64,000 bases of DNA, from positions 916,059,648-916,123,647 of the forward strand of contig NC_081414.1 of assembly GCF_030272615.1 (NCBI RefSeq), given 5' to 3'. The notes beneath the pieces are model-generated. The model ran no database searches. It was not told the origin of the DNA and saw only the letters and a program-made list of their open reading frames with translations. Positions 45,971-57,500 of the stretch are shown here, piece after piece. This DNA comes from Cryptomeria japonica (lineage: Eukaryota; Streptophyta; Pinopsida; Cupressales; Cupressaceae). The translations under genes and the position numbers were made by a program. Within the stretch, counting starts at the first letter, position 1. Each line of letters starts with the position of its first letter.

Positions 45971-46507
45971 TGACATTTCATTCTCTAAATATTAGAGAAT
46001 GATTGTCAAAAGGTGTATTGGTTTGATGGACATACAAATGTCCTTGAGAATGAAAGCGATAGAACTACATGTAAAGGTGATCAATCATCTTGTAATTGAA
46101 ATGTGCATGTTTGAAGAAATGTTATTAGTGAATGATCACTCTATGTCAATGATTAAGGTGGTGGTATAGTTACAAGTTCAGATTAAGCAAACAAAGATAG
46201 ACAATTTTCAAATATCAAAAACATTTTCAAAGGTATTAGAGATGAATCAAGTGAAGATTGGGAACTACCTCAACAAGATTAACAACTTGGTCATTTTCCA
46301 AAGATGTGAGTTTAAAATTACCTTTTTGTAAAAGTGACTTGTGTCACTCATGTAATTAAAGTTAGAATTTGGACTGAGTTCTTGTAAAGTTATTCATCCT
46401 CACTTGTTTCTAACTCATTTACAAAAATTAGTTATTCTAAGTGTTGGTTTGGGTGGTTATCCCAAGTAGTTACACAAAGTTGTTATGGGTTGGTTACCAA
46501 TGTAAAC
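45971..46507 (+). mobile_element. U3 sequence of LTR S, no gene
   Basis: Sequence between the PPR remnant and the S promoter. I see no coding signal. Confidence 0.4.
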
Positions 46508-46516
46508 CTATAAATA
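46508..46516 (+). promoter_or_regulatory. TATA box of LTR S
   Basis: AACCTATAAATATGAGGC on the plus strand, about 700 bp upstream of the S end. Its orientation gives the strand of S. Confidence 0.55.
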
Positions 46517-47217
46517 TGAGGCTTTTTCATTTGTAGGGGGACTATTTAGAGAGGGGAAACTCCACAGAATTTTGTAGAGAAACTATGTGATAACTTTTGA
46601 TGTTTATACCTTTGTACTTAAGGGTTTTGAATTTGTATATTTTCAAAAAGAATGATGAAGAATACATTGAGTTCATATGTATTGAATGTATTTGTGAGTT
46701 ATTGTTACTAATTTCTCGTATGTTGAATTAGTAATCCCTTTATGCATTGGTGTAATACATTGGTTTTCAGTTCTGTGATCTATGTAATCGATTTGATGAA
46801 ACATATCATTTCCTGTTATCTTGACTTGCATGTGCTAGTACAACTCATCTCTTCGTATGTTGAGGTCTATTGTACTTCTTTCATCATCATTGCATGTTTC
46901 AACCTATTTGGTAATAAACCCATTTTGTAATCATTATTAGTTATGGAATCTCAATTGGTTTTTGTATGTCTACTGTTGGGGTTTCTGTGAGTCATATTTC
47001 CTTAGTTTTATGTTTTCTCCTTTATGTACTTTCAGGTTAAAAGTACACAAAAATATCAAATACCCCCATCATACGAGGGAGATTTCCCTCTCAAACACAA
47101 AGGAAGATTGTGGTTTTACTACAATCTCTCCAACTATTGGAACGTTTGTCACTGCTCTTCGAGCAAACAAGGTCAGTTTCAGATAAACAACCACAGTGAC
47201 AAATCTATTTACCAACA

Positions 47218-47973
47218 AAGTCCAAATCTGAAAGTATAGCTACGTACCTGCAACCTACACATAGAAAAGAGAGGAAAATGGGTTGGGATTGGGGGTTTGC
47301 CTTTGGGTCAAACCCCAGTTTTGGAATTAACCAAGTAACGAAAGAAAGTACTTGCAAGTAAATGTAAATGAAAGACTGAAATGTAAATCAGCTCAAGGGA
47401 GGTTGTGATAGAAATGTTGATAGAAATTATTGTATGAAGTTGAATGTTGGAATAAATCTCATCTTCAATGGTTGAATCGTTGACTTGAATGCAACACCTA
47501 GCCTTGAAGGGAGACTTGAGAATTCTTAATGATGGAAAAGAATGCTTGAATGCGTGATCTCATATATCTATCTTATCACTTCACCAAATTATGCAAATGA
47601 GAGGGAAAATGCAACTTTTATACTTGTCAATTAGGGTTAATGAAAATGATTTTTGTCACAGGTCGACATTGGGGAAGTTTTCTCGCTCACTGCACAACTT
47701 TCTATGTAAGCTAGGGAAAGGTCTTGCCCCAAAATAGGGCAGGGACAAGGGTGCCCACACCCCTATCCTAGGGGGGACAGGGGTGCCACATCTTTGTCCT
47801 GTACTTTTCTCCAGGGCAGAGTGCAGATAGGGTGGTGTAGAGGGCAAGGGAGAAGCAGTTTTCGGGGGTTGAGAAGTCTTTGGTCTTTGATCATGCTAGG
47901 GGTTTCAGTTTTGCATGCGTGAGGAGCCTAATGTGGTCAAAAATTGATAGGGTCATAATCATATGTCACTACA
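47218..47973 (-). mobile_element. 5' LTR of element A, U3-side piece
   Basis: Matches 32,408-33,154 of the 3' LTR (AACCTACACATAGAAAAGAG, TTGGGGGTTTGCCTTTGG, CACCTAGCCTTGAAGGGAG) and ends TGTCACTACA at 47,973, the outer end of element A. It holds GGGACAAGGGTGCCCACACC followed by a second copy GGGGACAGGGGTGCCAC, expanded relative to the 3' LTR. Confidence 0.85.
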
Positions 47974-49399
47974 TTATTTATTTAATATGTTTAGGGAAAC
48001 ATCGACCCATTGCTTCATAATATGCAATGAATGAATAAAAACGGTTAGTACATTGTCTATAAAACAAATGATATTGCTTCTCAAAATATATATAATTTAC
48101 TCTCTTTAAATTAGATTGAGCACCCTTTTGTATACATGATCTTACACGATATTTTTTATAATAGAATAAAAATATATAATTTTCATTGAAACAATGGGAA
48201 ATTGTGGTAGTTGGATTAGTTCTTAGAGGACACGGTGTATGTTGAAGTTCGGAAAATTCTTGCAATATATTGTTGTATTAGCTAGATTTCTCCACCTATA
48301 AGGCAAAAAAGGGACAAATTTGAGTTAATATATAAATATTTTTACTCTTAAGCTAATTTATGAACTCTGGTTACTATTTTTTAGTTTTAAAGGACATGAG
48401 TTTTAAGAAAAAAATTTAATTGCCAGAATTGTTTAAATTTTTTTCCAACAATCCAAGGTCTTAATATTCTTGGTTGGATAATATCCTAGAAACCCAATTA
48501 TGTAATTTCTCATAATAACAATATTTTATAAGAGTTTATTTTTTCTAGAACTTTCTATTGTATACTATTATTTTGTTGAGTCTCATTGACCTATTTTTTG
48601 TCACCTCTGAACATTAAATTAGTTTCTTTCATTCTAATCTTTTAGTGTAAATGGAGAATGTTCATTTTGTTGATCCCTTATTCATAACGGGGAGTTTAAT
48701 TATGGAAAGGCATGATTAAAAAGTCAATATTATATCCATGATGTGAGAAAGCAATTCAAATGAAGAGAAATGACATATGGGATTAGGACTATAAGTCACA
48801 TAAGGATTATGGAAGATTGGAGACATAATAATGATTGCTTACAATTTTGAAATTGCACAAAAGTATTATAAAGTAATAAAAGAAATACCTTAAATATTAA
48901 ATCATAGAAATGTCTTTTTAAAGAAGGCAAGTTTTCTTTTCCAACCATGCTTAAACTTGATAAGTTATTATTTCAAAGAGTTATAATTTAGAGTGACAAT
49001 CTTAGTCCATAAATGTTTGGGCAATTGTGTAAAGTGTGATAAAATAAGGATAGTCAAGAAATAGCATTATTAAAGGTATATATTTGGACTCACCTATGAT
49101 GCTCAAATTCACTCTTGAACTCTCACAACCCCCAATGATGCAAAGATTCTCATTAACTACTAAAATGATAAAAATATAAATTGAGAACATGTTAACAAAT
49201 ATCCAATAAATTTTTGCATTGGATCAATTATGAGAAATTTTATTCTATGAAGTATTGTATTGTTCAATAATTGCTGCTAAGTGTAAGGAAGTTAAGTAGT
49301 GGAACAACTTCCTACACTAACCTCGAAAAGAGGGTAATGAAAAAAATATATAGATAATTACGGTTATAGAAACTTAACAAAAATAAACATGAATAACAT
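47974..49399. other. Intergenic, right flank of element A; no gene seen
   Basis: AT-rich sequence with only short frames lacking family signal (47,978-48,265; 49,002-49,190). It begins with TTATT, the right target copy of element A. Confidence 0.5.
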
Positions 49400-49960
49400 G
49401 CATACCACAACACAGTGATTTACATGAGGAAAACCCTTTAAAGAGAAAAACTCCACACTCCAAAAGCCACCCAATATCTTACTCAAAAATCAACAACAAA
49501 TTACAATATACTTGCAAAGAAAGCTTATTAAAGGAGTACCACCAATGAGATCTATATGAAACTCAACAACTATCAGACTCTAATAACAAACCACAATACA
49601 ATAGTCGTAATACACTCCTCCCTTAAAATAGGGCTACCTTCTAGGGCAAACACAACACTCAAAATATCCACTATTAGATCTATGACCTAATGATAATTAG
49701 TCAACCTTTACAATGATAGATTATATGTATAATTTTGTTTCAAGGGTGTTGCCCTTGAAAACTCCTATTGGGGAACATTGTCCCCTAGACTCCTAACTGA
49801 TCACAAGACTGGGGTCAACAAGGAGGGAACCCCCAGAAATTCCCAAGTCATTGGCTTTGCCCTCGAACCCCTCTTGTCGCATATCAACATTAACCTTTTA
49901 TCAACAATACTCTTTTATCATTTCAAGGTTGAGATACCATTTTCCTAACATTGAGAAATG
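49400..49960 (-). mobile_element. Copia-like LTR remnant
   Basis: On the minus strand this contains AGGGTTTTCCTCATGTAAAT followed by CACTGTGTTGTGG, the kind of sequence found near the U5 of plant Copia LTRs, and CAAGGGCAACACCCTTGAAA upstream. The ends were not found. The call rests on resemblance only. Confidence 0.35.
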
Positions 49961-50189
49961 AGGTTTGCAAGGCCAACAAATTTACATACTATTTTTCAAT
50001 CCCATATCACAAATAACGGGTGATGTTTTTGAGCATTTTTGTGATGCAATCAATAAAATTTTAACTATGCACATAATACTTGACATTCTTTTTTTCTTTA
50101 ATTTTAAAGTTGTTAATGGTTCAAACAGGGAAAAACAATATTTGAAATCTTGTAAAAAAATTAAAATTATGTGATTTCTATTTAAAGAA

Positions 50190-50610
50190 TGACATGTTGG
50201 TAACAACAATGAAGGAAAATTGAGAGGGGGGGGGGGGGGGTTGAATCAGTTTTCACCAGATTAAACAATTTAAGCACAATTATAGATCTAATCAACTACA
50301 GTAAGAACAAAGATAAACACAATAACAACAACACACATAACACCAAGATTTTGACGTGAAAAACCTGGTTGAGGAAAAAACCACGGTGGGAACCTACCCA
50401 CAATAAGATGATACTTGTAGTAGTATGTGTAAATATTATAATAGGGAATGCACATGCATTCAGGCACACTGCCTAGAGCTCACTGCTCAAAATATGATAA
50501 CCCGGAAGGCTACAACCCCTGGGGAAGGTTCACTACCTTACAATAACATTCAGACAACAATCTGGTTTACATGAACTGAAAGAATAACATCTCCAAATGC
50601 CTAATGACAG
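50190..50610 (-). mobile_element. Copia-like LTR remnant with a G15 run
   Basis: The minus strand reads CCACCGTGGTTTTTTCCTC, CAGGTTTTTCACGTCAAAAT, CTTGGTGTTATGTGTGTTG and finally TTCAACCCCCC...TCTCAATT, the characteristic tail of many plant Copia LTRs. The C run on that strand is 15 long (plus G at 50,226-50,240). No primer site follows, so this would be a 3' or solo LTR. It directly abuts the 3' end of the LINE. Confidence 0.5.
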
Positions 50611-50878
50611 TTCTTGTTTTGATTAAGTAAAAATGGGTATTTGAAAGGTACCCGAACCTTTTACAAGCCAAGAGAACATAAAAGCATAAAAAAGTGCCTA
50701 ATCACTTCAAAAAGTCAAAATGAACCCACCGGATGGGCACAACTTAAAACATCATTACATAATTACATAAAACTCAGAACAGACAGCAACAAGAAAGCAA
50801 AAGACAACAAAGAGACAAAACCAAGGACAACAACTGGAACTAAATACTATTCAGGATCTCCTCAGCGTGAACAACCAT

Positions 50879-52627
50879 TTATTTCATGTTGTTTGCTGAG
50901 GTCTTCATATTCTCCAGCTCACGACCTTCAATGTCGACTTTATTATTTGTGTTGGCTCTGGTTCTCCTTTCATGACCCTTCTTGTTCACCCACTCTTTAT
51001 CACCTTCCTTCTCTGCATTGTTCTCATACCTATTGATAAAGATGTTGATGTTGTCCATCGAAGATTTAAGAATTTGGAAATTTTGATCAGCAAGCTGCTT
51101 GACATTGTGCTCCAGCTTGTCAATTCTGCTACCAAAATCTTTCAGTTTGTTGTCCATTTCCTTTCTATCTCCCATCTCATTGACCTTTTTCTCCGTGGCT
51201 AATATTTTTCCAACCATACATTCAATAGCTTGCGCATTATGCAGAACGGCCACTAACTCTTTAACATGCTCTGCCAAGGGCTTGTCACCAACTGTAATTC
51301 TTGCCATGGCCTGTGTATCTATTTTCAAACTATTAATATCCTTCACCAGAGTAGTGATGGTCTCACAGAAAGCCTTAATGCTATCTTTGTCACCACTATC
51401 ACTTTGACCCCCTTTTCCCTCGTTATGCAGTCTAGTGGTTTTCACAGTTTCCACGATTTCCAAATTATCCTTAACTGAGTTACGCTCCCCTTCTTTGTCC
51501 TGACTATCAATCCTCTTATTATCATCATCCTCCTCCTCAGACTCAACCAGAACATAATTGAGATCAAAATTGCTACCCTTTTTAGTGTTCTTTTTCTGAG
51601 CCTTCTTTCCAGAGGCTTTCCCTTTCCTCTTTTTAACAGGTTTTTCCTCAAGGGAATCAATTTCAGAGTCCGACATTTCAAATTCCACAATAATCCTCCT
51701 CTTCTTAGCCCTAATCCTCCCTTTTTTGCTAGTTTCTTCCAACTCTCCCTCGGTCTCAGAATCAAATTTGAAACCACTATCCTTACTTTCCGTAGTCTCA
51801 TCTCTGGCATTTTTGCCTTGAATAGGATTTTCAATGCACTTCCCCTTTAGCATTTTGTAAACCAGGACCATGAGCCCCTAGTGGAGGGCATGATCGCCTT
51901 TAGGGTCCTTTTGGATCTCCTTTATAGTATGATCCATTGAACAAGTCAGGTAATAGGGAAGGCTAACCCTTTCACCATGACGGAAATGGTTAAGAAGGAA
52001 GAAGTGATGCCCATAAGCCCTGGTAAACCTACCGTCTAAGGTAATATATTCAATAGAAGCAAATAAGACAAACCTCCATGGCCTGCAAATTGTCTTCGGG
52101 GAGTGGTAGGAGTTGTCAATTTTGATCATCTTTCTTCTCTCACCATCTGTAATAGGAAACTTGTCTGCAGCCTTATCTGATATCCCTTTGTCCTTGTAAA
52201 ATTTCATACCCTCAATAGTCATCCCCATGGCCTCAGTGATAACCTCTTCGTCTACATTCATCATATGTGATCCAATCAGAACTTTTCCATTTTTCCAATT
52301 CTTTATGAAGTAGCTGGTAATTGTGGGGTCCTTCCCATTCAGTCATTCCATGAAAACATTGAGCCCCCCCTGCTGAAGGATACTCCAGACTTCTTCGTTC
52401 TTTCTCCATTCAGAGCAAGAAGCAGGTTCAAATCTCTTCTTATTTCCTCCCATTTTTCCAGCACCTTCCTTGCAATGCCTTCTCTCATTTTGATAACTTT
52501 TCCTCTGGTTTTTGTGGTTATTCTGTAAGAGCGCCCATAATCCGTGCCAAATAATGATGATATGACACCTATTTAATAGCTCATTATCTTCAAGCAAGCC
52601 CTGCATTGAAAAAGGCAGAAAGGTCAT
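50879..52627 (-). pseudogene. Third frame of the LINE: uncharacterised basic coiled-coil protein
   Basis: A single minus-strand frame of about 583 codons interrupted only by TGA at 52,343 and TAG at 51,878. The first ATG overlaps the ORF2 stop (TAATG). A likelier protein start is the internal Met at 52,453 (MGGNKKRFEPASCSEWRK). The first half looks globular (FYKDKGISDKAADKFPI, YITLDGRFTRAYGHHFFLLN, HFRHGERVSLPYYL). The middle is charged with nuclear-localisation-like runs (KKRKGKASGKKAQKKNTKKG) and an acidic patch (ESEEEDDDNKR). The C-terminal third is predicted coiled coil by eye (KLEHNVKQLADQNFQILK). I do not recognise the family. It could be an ORF3 of this LINE lineage, a duplicated ORF1-like protein, or a co-mobilised host or transposon gene. 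Confidence 0.55.
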
Positions 52628-55600
52628 TAGAAATAATGATTAAAAGTACCACGTTGCCTTGTATAGCTTCGGTCCTGATTGAGCAAGGATTTCATTTCAC
52701 TTGCAATCTCCTTTTCACCATAACTAGTGATGATGTTTTCCGATTGGCAAGCTAGGTTGGCTGCCCAATCAGCACAAGGGTTGGCCTCCCTATAAACATG
52801 TGTAAAAACACACATTTCAAACTCTTCACTGATTTTCCTTGTTGCTTTAATAGTATTACTAATCGACCATGATGGCGGGAATTGCATATTTAAACAATTG
52901 ATAATGTTTAAGGAGTCTCCTTCACACCAAACTTTAGTGCATTTGGCTTCTTTGGCAAGGATAATCCCATGATAAGCCGCCATGGCTTCGGCAACATGGT
53001 TGGTCTATTTTCCTATAGGAATACATTTTATGATTTTACATATTCCCCATTCATCCCTTAGGACCACTCCACATCCTACAACCCTCGGGTTTCCCTTAGA
53101 GGCCCCATCAAAATTGATTTTCATCCATCCCCTAGGTGGGTTGGTCCATATCACTCCCTCTCTAGGGTTACTCTGGATACTCTCTTGAGCTTTTAATCTC
53201 CATTTTTTATAGACAAATTGATCCTCCTTAGTGTTAGGATTATCAATACCACCTATAATATTCATATTTTCCACTATGCTTCTTCTTATTTTTTCAAACA
53301 CAATGTTAGCCTTAGTATACTTTTCTCTGAAAATCCTATCATTTCTCTCTTTCCATATACCCAACACATGTGTGGTAAAGCAATTCTCCATAGCAAGGTA
53401 GTAGTTCTATTTTTTGAAGGATGATGCCATGACTTGAAAATCTCCTTAATCAAGTTGGGGAAGCTCCAACTGATATTGAATTGATCCAAACAACTTCCCC
53501 AAACATCAGCTAAGAAGGGGCAATGAAAGAGCATATGATTTATTGTCTCCTCATTCTGCTTACAGAGTGTACAGAAACTTGGTATGCTGATACCTCTTTT
53601 TCTTATATTCTCTATTTTTAGAATTTTGTCTTGGAGGGCTGTCCAAAAGAAAATGTTGATCTTGGGGGTAAGGCCTTCCACCCATGCTTTATCTCAACAA
53701 GGACTTTCCATGTTATTGTACTATTGATGATAAAGAGATGCCACAGTAAAAGTACAACTAGCAGTGAGTTTCCAAATTAACTGGTCTTCTTCTTCAATAC
53801 TCACCATTGAGTTCATGACTTTGTTCAAACTACCCAAAGACTGATCCACTTGAGATAAGTCTTTCCACTATCCATCTTTCCAATAATCCTCCACCTTGGT
53901 TCCAAATCTTTCTTTGCATTGGTTGTGATATCTATTCCACTCAAGGTTTTCATTTAAAGGGGTCTCCATAAGCCAAGGATCCTCCCAGAACTGAATAATA
54001 TTCCCTTTCCCCAACTTCCATTTTGTACCTTTGATAATTAAGTCTCTAGTCCTAGAAATATTTTTCCAAATATTGGATCCAATTGGGATAATCTCTGCTT
54101 TGAGGAAACTTTGAAGATTTGGACATTGGCTTTTATATTTATTGTCCCATATTTTTTTCCACTCTCCTTGATTTCTATATCCTCTCCAAATCTGCTTAGC
54201 CATAAGGTATTTATTTATGTCTCTTATTCTTCTAAGGCCCAGACCACCTTTATTCATAGGCTTATAGACCTTCTCCCAAGAAATTAAGTTCATTCTCTTC
54301 TTCTCCTCAACCCCTGTCCATAAAAAGGATCTCTATATTTTTTCAATGGCCTCAGCATACTTAGTAGGAATCCTGAACAGAGTGATGGCATAGAGAGGGA
54401 TACTTTGAAGAGTGGTTTTTAGCATTTGAACCTTACTTGCTTGATTAAGTAGAGCTCCCTTCCATCCAAATAGCTTTTTATGGAATTTATCCACCAAGGC
54501 TCCACAAAAGGTATCCAGAGGATCTTGACCTAAAGGGAGCCCCAAATAGGAGGCAGGCAAGCTACCAATTTGGCCACCCATAATGTTACTAATTTTAATC
54601 CTCCTTCTCTCCAGGGTATTGATAAAATCAACAAATCTTTTAGACCAGTTTATAAGCTAACCAGTAGCCTCTCCATAGATATCCAAAGCTTTTTTTAGTC
54701 TTCTAGCGTCCTTCACAGTGGCTTTTCCCATTATTATAGAATCATCAACAAACTACTGATGAGAGCATATTTGATCTGTCGAAGAAGGTTTCAAACCATA
54801 AAACTCCCTTTTCTCAACCAGTTTTCCAATACATCTCCCCAAACATTCCGCCATGATGATAAAGATCACTGGAGATAGAGGGTCCCCTTGCCCAAGACCT
54901 CTTGAGGCTTTAAAGAAAGGAGAGGGGGAGCCATTCATTAGCATAGAGAAAGTGGCCAAAGAAACAAGTTGCCTGATAAGTCCAATACTCCTAGGATTAA
55001 AACCAGAAGCTGAAAGAACATCCATCATAAAATCCCAATCCACTCTATCATAGGCTTTAGAAAGGTCAAGCTTTCAAAAAAAAACCTTCATTTTTAGAAA
55101 AGGCCAGAGAATGGATATTTTCATGAATAGAGATGATAGAGTCCAAAATTTGCCTTCCCAGGACAAAACCACTTTGCTGAGGTGATATAATGGAAGGAAA
55201 CAAATTGAGAATTCTACAGGTAAGGACCTTAGAGATAATCTTGTAGAGAGAGTTTCATAAGCTTATAGGTCTGAAAAGATCCATTGAATCAACCCCCATC
55301 TTTTTGGGTATAAGAGCTATAAAAGTACCATTAACTTCTTTAAAAAGTTTTCTAGCACCAAAATACTCTTTCATAGCTCTTGTAACATCATCTCCAATAA
55401 TATGCTAGTACATTTGGAAGAAGAACATGGGAAAGCCATCTGGACCTGGGGCTTTGCTGCCCTCAAAGGACTTAATAATTGTCAAAATTTCATCATGGGA
55501 GGGAATGGCAGTTAAACAGTCATTGTGATCTTCCCCCAGAGTGGTAGGTATACTATCAAGAAGTTCCCTTTGGGCTTGTTTATTTAGATTCTAATACTTA

Positions 55601-56820
55601 GCAAGTAGATTAGAGAAAAAATCCATTGCAGCCTTGCTCATGGAATCGTCATCTTCAACACATTTGCCATTCACTTTAATATGTACAATTCTATTTATAG
55701 ACTTATGTCTAAGTGTGGACATATGGAAGTATTTAGTGTTCCTATCCCCCTCCTTTAACCGGACATTTCTCGATCTTTGTTTCCAGTAGGTTTCCTCTTT
55801 AGCTATTATTTCATAATATCTCATCAGAATAGCATCTTCAGTATTTCTAGACATATAGGTATAACCATTGTGTTGTATCTCATCTTGGATCTCCTTGAGT
55901 TCTAAGAGGGTTGATTCTTTTGAGGTAAAGATGTTCCCAAAGTAGTCCTTATTCCACTTCTTGACATTATCTTTAACATTCTTCAGCTTTTTGACCACTT
56001 TATACATGGCATTGCCTTCAATACTGACCTGCCACCAGTCCTTAATCTTACTTTCCAGATCCGGGTGTCTAGTCCACATTTTTTCAAATCTATAAGGGAA
56101 ATGTCTCCTTCTTTTTTTTACTTTAGCCATTAAGGTTATAGGGTAATGATCTAATCATGCCCTTATGTGAGAAGATAAAGAACATTCATGAAGATTAAAC
56201 TAGTCTAACGAAAGTAGAGCTCTATCCAGTCTGACTTGAATCAAATTCTCACCACTTCTTCGATTAGTCCAAGTGTATTTGATTCCTTGCAACTCCAGAT
56301 CATGAATGGAATTATTGTTTATAAAGTCCATTAGGTCCAATCTGCTATCCAGATTAGTATGACTCCCTCCCTTTTTCTCATTTTCCTTCAGGGGAGTGTT
56401 GAAATCTCCCATAATTATCTAGCTGTCCTCAGCAAATCTTCTTCTCAGCCCAGTAAGATATCTCCACATCTCGCTACGGCCAGTCTTAGTGTTAGGAGCA
56501 TAAACATTTGTTAGGAACCACGTAGTGCAATTCTTAATGTGCTTAAATCTAATACAGGCCAGGTTGTTGTCCTGAATTAACACCTCTCCTTCTATATTGT
56601 TTTTGTTCCAGAATGTAACAATTCCTCCTGAGGCACCTTCTAAACTACCTCCGCTAACTCCTCCATTTTTGAAAATATTCAAACTTTCAACTTTATCTTT
56701 CACCATCTTAGTTTCTTGAATCAAAAAAATGTCAGGGTTTTTGTCTATAATCATATTTCTAACTACATTATGTTTGTGAGGACTATTAAGTCCCCTAATA
56801 TTCCAGGAGATGATTTTCAT
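52627..56820 (-). pseudogene. LINE ORF2: endonuclease, reverse transcriptase, RNase H
   Basis: This ORF would nick target DNA and copy LINE RNA in place. The EEP endonuclease starts MKIISWNIRGLNSPHK with QETK and the MGDFN motif at 56,412. A linker follows (55,591-56,130). Reverse transcriptase motifs appear in order: KAPGPDGFP, LIPKK...FRPISL, QSGFV, KLDLSKAYDRVDWDF, RGLGQGDPLSPVIF, then FVDDS and YLGLPLG. A zinc-finger-type tail reads FCTLCKQNEETINHMLFHCP (about 53,590-53,530). RNase H has NFDGASKGNP, CEGDS and ADWAANLA. Breaks: stops at 56,419, 56,200 and beside FVDDS (about 54,750), and frame changes between 55,590 and 55,050 and near 53,390-53,290. It is inactive but well preserved. Confidence 0.9.
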
Positions 56821-57380
56821 GGATTTTTAGAAATACCTGCCTCAAAGATGGTTCTTTGGGTACCATCTGCTAAATTCCTGCTTGTTTCCAATGTTCTTTT
56901 TTTGGCATTTGAGTGTCTTCCTGGAGAAGTGTGTTGCGCTCCCACATCACCAAGCCTGCTTCTGGTGTTTCTAGTCAGCGTACTATTTACTGGGTTATTG
57001 TTATTCTTTTTCTTTTGCTTGTTCTTTCTTTTATCTTCTCCAACTTCTTCATCCCCTTGCTTTGATTCATTCTTCCCCAGTGCCTTTTTTATGTCCCCTT
57101 CATCTCCCCATTTTGGATCTTGTTCCTTTGAATTAGCCAGCTTTCTTTTTACTAGGGTGGTTAATGAGATTTCCGATATCCCTTGGCCCAAAATGGTATC
57201 AGGTTGGGCTTCTTGGAACCAGTCTATTTCTTTATCTTGATCTTGAGATTTTGAGACGACGTTGAAGTTATCTCCTTCCTCTTTATTATCTATGGGATGT
57301 TTATCTATTTTCTCTACCTCTGTCTTGTCCTCTTTCTGATCCTCTTGCTGAGTGTTGTCTTTTTCTTTGTGTAGAACACC
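56817..57380 (-). pseudogene. LINE ORF1, C-terminal part
   Basis: A charged, low-complexity frame (IDWFQEAQPDTILGQGISEI, then Lys/Asn-rich KRKNKQKKKNNNNP, RSRLGDVGAQHTSPGRHSNA) ending in TGA that overlaps the ORF2 ATG by ATGA at 56,817-56,820. An in-frame TAG at 57,381 and the 49-bp duplication break it upstream. Position and overlap identify it as ORF1; the usual RNA-binding and zinc-knuckle parts are not in view, so only the tail is present. Confidence 0.6.
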
Positions 57381-57401
57381 CTATTCCAACATCTGAATCT
57401 T

Positions 57402-57481
57402 TGGTTCATTACCCACTTCACTAGTGATTTCTTCCTCCACCCTTACTATCTGGTTCATTACCCACTTCACTAGTGATTTCA
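57402..57481. repeat. 49-bp tandem duplication in LINE ORF1
   Basis: GGTTCATTACCCACTTCACT followed by AGTGATTTC occurs from 57,403 and again from 57,452, 49 bp apart. The period is not a multiple of three, so it shifts the reading frame. Confidence 0.85.
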
Positions 57482-57500
57482 TGACAATTCTTGTTAAGCG

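Larger units (their letters stand above)
40810..47217 (+). mobile_element. Solo LTR S (about 3.25 kb) carrying a PPR fragment, split by palindrome P
   Basis: Insertion in the 5' LTR of element A. It starts TGTTACCCCATATTTGACAT and ends TTACCAACA, with flanks AAGTT and AAGTC; the empty 3' LTR reads AAGTC, so a 5-bp target duplication with one later change is likely. Without palindrome P it is about 3,254 bp. A plus-strand TATA box (CTATAAATA, 46,508-46,516) lies about 700 bp before the end, as in an LTR with R-U5 after it. I find no second copy of its ends in the insertion, hence a solo LTR. Its U3 contains three stem-loops (41,428-41,608) and a PPR pseudogene. An alternative is another TG...CA element with gene capture. 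Confidence 0.6.
31941..47973 (-). mobile_element. Element A: gag-protease LTR retrotransposon with nested insertions
   Basis: Minus-strand element. The 3' LTR is 31,941-33,154 (1,214 bp). The 5' LTR is 40,335-40,809 plus 47,218-47,973 (together about 1,230 bp), split by the solo LTR S. The LTRs match over long stretches, for example GAGAGATCAAGAGGAAAACT and GGAAAATGGGTTGGGATTGG. Outer ends are TGTAATG... and ...CACTACA (plus), flanked by CTATT and TTATT, a 4/5 target duplication. The interior encodes gag (38,767-37,347) and protease with a Pro-rich tail (35,628-33,898), but nothing like reverse transcriptase, RNase H or integrase before the polypurine tract at 33,155. It is therefore non-autonomous. 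Confidence 0.8.
50611..57500 (-). mobile_element. L1-type LINE with three reading frames
   Basis: Minus-strand non-LTR retrotransposon, about 6.9 kb. Order: C-terminal part of ORF1 (to 56,817), ORF2 with endonuclease, reverse transcriptase, zinc finger and RNase H (56,820-52,627), a third frame (52,627-50,879) and a 3' untranslated region with GGGTACCTTTCAAATACCC (near 50,640). The ORF1/ORF2 junction is ATGA and the ORF2/ORF3 junction TAATG. The 5' end is truncated near 57,500. I see no clear poly(A) tail or target duplication. Confidence 0.75.

Noticed and set aside
50641-51478. Plus-strand ORFs of 70 to 131 codons
   Set aside because: Antisense to the LINE 3' region and third frame, no family signal.
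56716-57240. 174-codon plus-strand ORF
   Set aside because: Antisense shadow of LINE ORF1; Phe/Ser/Leu-rich composition is what Lys/Asn-rich sense codons give on the other strand.
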